Assembly: GCA_030432735.1 (NCBI GenBank)
Contig: JAUIMK010000009.1
Location: forward strand, 1-33,611
Direction of reading: 5' to 3'
DNA length: 33,611 nt
From: a bacterium
GTDB taxonomy: Bacteria > Myxococcota_A > UBA9160 > UBA4427
Shown here piece by piece: positions 31,977-33,611 of this stretch. Position numbers and translations under genes: made by a program. A model generated the notes under the pieces. It had not been told where the DNA came from and searched no databases. It was given only the letters and a program-made list of their open reading frames with translations. Position 1 is the first letter of the stretch, and each line of letters begins with the position of its first letter.

Positions 31977-32759
31977 TCACAGAGAGTTGAAGCCCGCGAT
32001 CCACTTCCCCGCGGTGGCGCCGCCGTCGACCGGTAGATCGATTCCCGTCACGCCGGCGCTCGCGTCGGAGGCGAGGTAGAGGACCGCCTGCGCGATCTCC
32101 TCGAAGGACGCGCCGCCCGGGATGCCGCGGTTCTCCTGGTACGCCTGGGTCTGGTCCATGAAGGACACCATCTTCTCGAGCCACGGGCCGTACATCGCGG
32201 GATTGCCCCCGGCAGCGCAGACCGAGTTCACCCGGATGCCGGAGCGACCGAGCTCGAGGGCCGTCGACTTGGCGAGGCCGCGGACGCCGAATTTGCTCGC
32301 CGAGTACGCGGACACGCCGTTCATGCCGACGAGCCCGTCGATCGACGAGATGTGGACGATCGATCCGCTGCCCTGCGCCTTCATCGTCGCGAGCACCGCG
32401 CGGGTGCCCAGATAGGGGCCGACGGTGTTGACCTCGAGCACCCGTCGGAACACGTCCGGCGGCGTGTTCTCGACGGTCCCGAGGTGGAGGATCGCGGCGT
32501 TGTTCACGAGCACGTCGATCCGGCCGTGTCGATCGAGGGTCGCGTCGACGGCGCGGGCCCAGTCGTCTTCGCGGGTCACGTCGAGCGGCTCGAAAGAGGC
32601 GTCCCCCGCGATCTCCGCGGCGGTCTTCTCGCCTTCCGGGACGAGGACGTCGGTGAGGACGACCTTCGCGCCGGCTTCGGACAGGGTCCGTGCGACCTGG
32701 GCACCGACGCCGCGGGAGGCGCCGGTGACGAGAGCGATGCGGTCATCGAGACGGGACAT
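31977..32759 (-). CDS. SDR-family oxidoreductase, 3-alpha/20-beta-hydroxysteroid dehydrogenase-like
   Basis: A 260-residue classical SDR from ATG 32759. Motifs are TGASRGVG at 12-19, D37 (VVLTDVLV, NAD preference), NNAA at 86-89, S138/S139 in VHISSIDGLVG and Y152-x3-K156 in AYSASKFGVRG. The segment GMNGVSAYSASKFGVRGLAKSTALELG and the late loop CAAGGNPAMYGP resemble 3-alpha(or 20-beta)-hydroxysteroid dehydrogenases of actinobacteria. The C-terminus ends VTGIDLPVDGGATAGKW, as is usual in that branch. It stands alone on the minus strand, convergent with the KSI-like gene. Substrate assignment is by resemblance only. Confidence 0.92.
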   Translation of the reverse strand: MSRLDDRIALVTGASRGVGAQVARTLSEAGAKVVLTDVLVPEGEKTAAEIAGDASFEPLDVTREDDWARAVDATLDRHGRIDVLVNNAAILHLGTVENTPPDVFRRVLEVNTVGPYLGTRAVLATMKAQGSGSIVHISSIDGLVGMNGVSAYSASKFGVRGLAKSTALELGRSGIRVNSVCAAGGNPAMYGPWLEKMVSFMDQTQAYQENRGIPGGASFEEIAQAVLYLASDASAGVTGIDLPVDGGATAGKWIAGFNSL

Positions 32760-32880
32760 GGAACTCTCCTCGCGGCGCCTGGGGTGCGCCCGCCCGCGAT
32801 TCTAGCGGTCCGAATCGATCCGCCACGGGGCGCCGCCGATCCGTTATTCTCGTGCCGTGAACCCCCTTCTGGAGTGGCGC

Positions 32881-33024
32881 ATGCACCGATTCTCCTCAGG
32901 CAACTCCCACCGTCGACTCGGGATCGGCAGCCCTCGCGATCGCGCGAGAAGCGGCGCGGATCGACTCGGGGATTTCGTACACGCGCTCGTTCCGGGCCGG
33001 GGTGCGAACGGGGGGCGGGGCTAG
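32881..33024 (+). CDS. Candidate small ORF upstream of the SnoaL-like gene
   Basis: A 47-codon frame from ATG 32881, with GGAG six bases upstream, to TAG 33022-33024. The stop overlaps the GTG start of the next gene (TAGTG). The product is Arg/Gly-rich (MHRFSSGNSHRRLGIG...) with no known domain. The ribosome site and the stop/start overlap favour a translated, coupling leader; the composition looks like a shadow frame. The rest of the 264-bp gap at 32760-33023 shows nothing else. Confidence 0.3.
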   Translation: MHRFSSGNSHRRLGIGSPRDRARSGADRLGDFVHALVPGRGANGGRG

Positions 33025-33503
33025 TGGACGCCGGAGAGAAGGCACTGGCCCATGCGGAGATCACGAATCTCCTCTCGCTCTACTATCAGGCGCTCGATCA
33101 GGGGGATCTCGAGACGCTCGGGCGTTCGGTGATCGCCGAAGACGCGACCTGGGTCCTCGTGCAGATCTGCGAGACCGAGCGCGTGGTCGACGAGTCTTCG
33201 GGCCGAGAGACGATCCTCGAGTGGTTCCGTCGGATGTTCGGTGCGGGGGTGTCGATGACCGAAGGGACCGTCCGGCACTACCTGAACACCCACGTGATCG
33301 AGGTGGAGGGCGACGTCGCGCGCTCGACGAGTCATCTCCAGGCCGTCGAGACCGCCGGGATGACGAACGTCGCGAGTGGCTTCGTCCGCGCGGAGCACGT
33401 CCGAACCGCCGACGGCTGGCGCATCCGTCGCTACGAAGTCGAAGAGACGATCACGCGCAAGGACATGGACGCGCTCAAGGCGACCTTCCACGCGAAGGAC
33501 TGA
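33024..33503 (+). CDS. SnoaL-like/NTF2-fold protein
   Basis: A 159-residue protein from GTG 33024, ending at TGA 33503. The start LAHAEITNLLSLYYQALDQGDLETLGRSVIAEDATWVL is the helix-helix-strand opening of the SnoaL_4-type NTF2 fold. It is followed by a curved beta-sheet with TVRHYLNTHVIEVEGDVARSTSHLQAVETAG and GWRIRRYEVEETI. Proteins of this sort are ring-hydroxylating-dioxygenase beta-subunit-like or small isomerase/hydratase enzymes, or binding proteins; the exact role is unknown. GTG is preceded only by a G-run, so expression may depend on the small ORF that overlaps it. Confidence 0.85.
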   Translation: MDAGEKALAHAEITNLLSLYYQALDQGDLETLGRSVIAEDATWVLVQICETERVVDESSGRETILEWFRRMFGAGVSMTEGTVRHYLNTHVIEVEGDVARSTSHLQAVETAGMTNVASGFVRAEHVRTADGWRIRRYEVEETITRKDMDALKATFHAKD

Positions 33504-33508
33504 CGCGG

Positions 33509-33611
33509 CGCGCGCGAAGCGCGTTCGAGGTCAGCTGCCCCCTTCGGCGAGTCGATCCCGGTGCGGTGGGTCGCGCGCGAAGCGCGTTCGAGGTCAGCTG
33601 CCCCCTTCGGC
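33509..33611. repeat. Direct repeat, 40 bp perfect, 63-bp period, running off the window
   Basis: The 40 bases at 33509-33548 recur exactly at 33572-33611, separated by 23 bases. Each copy begins with a CGCGC-GAA-GCGCG hairpin and ends in CAGCTGCCCCCTTCGGC. It starts five bases after the SnoaL-like gene stop. The second copy is cut by the window end, so more units may follow. Confidence 0.8.

Noticed and set aside
33509-33611. CRISPR array
   Set aside because: Only two copies and one 23-bp interval, with a 40-bp GC-rich unit. No cas genes in the window.

Overview
The window is a gene-dense, strongly GC-rich stretch of bacterial chromosome with most third codon positions G or C. A lipoprotein-type RND adaptor and a bactofilin point to a Gram-negative host. 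The gene mix suggests a deltaproteobacterial, Myxococcota or Binatota-like lineage, probably environmental: Rieske oxygenase, P450, D-aminoacylase-like amidohydrolases, a single-chain acyl-CoA carboxylase, DUF1214 and DUF3604 proteins, and many SDRs. That placement is inference; no rRNA or tRNA gene was seen.

Left part (1-5800). Three minus-strand genes come first: an NDP-sugar epimerase-like SDR, an AhpD/carboxymuconolactone decarboxylase-like protein, and a truncated DegT-family sugar enzyme with His where the PLP lysine should be. The AhpD-like gene is the most striking object in the window. Its reading frame holds one in-frame TGA exactly where the second Cys of the CxxC motif belongs. 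A 7-bp hairpin with a GUC loop follows, as expected of a bacterial SECIS element, so I read it as a selenoprotein (C-V-F-Sec). Next are a beta-lactamase-fold serine hydrolase, a structured palindromic intergenic region, and a eukaryotic-type (class II) glutamine synthetase. The synthetase has a near-perfect sigma-54 promoter about 290 bp upstream and a UUCG-loop terminator.

Centre (6000-14400). A plus-strand catabolic cluster encodes a Rieske oxygenase, its Rieske ferredoxin, an amidohydrolase and a VOC-family protein. It converges on a 1106-residue single-chain biotin-dependent acyl-CoA carboxylase, which is divergent from a nitroreductase-family gene.

Efflux unit (14390-20500). A TetR regulator with its own promoter and a 22-bp operator leads a tightly coupled run: lipoprotein adaptor, HAE1-type RND pump and a D-2-hydroxyacid dehydrogenase. 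No outer-membrane channel gene is present.

Right part (20600-33611). A DUF1214 protein and an exported DUF3604 protein converge with overlapping stops. A bactofilin, an MFS transporter, a second amidohydrolase and a P450 follow. The P450 converges, again with overlapping stops, on an SDR coupled to a degenerate SDR-like partner. A divergent promoter drives a second SDR coupled to a ketosteroid-isomerase-like protein that lacks the catalytic base. A third SDR and a SnoaL-like protein complete the region. The window ends inside a 63-bp-period direct repeat. The genes from 6069 on look like oxidative catabolism of hydrophobic, perhaps polycyclic or steroid-like, acids and their CoA esters, but no substrate can be named from sequence alone.
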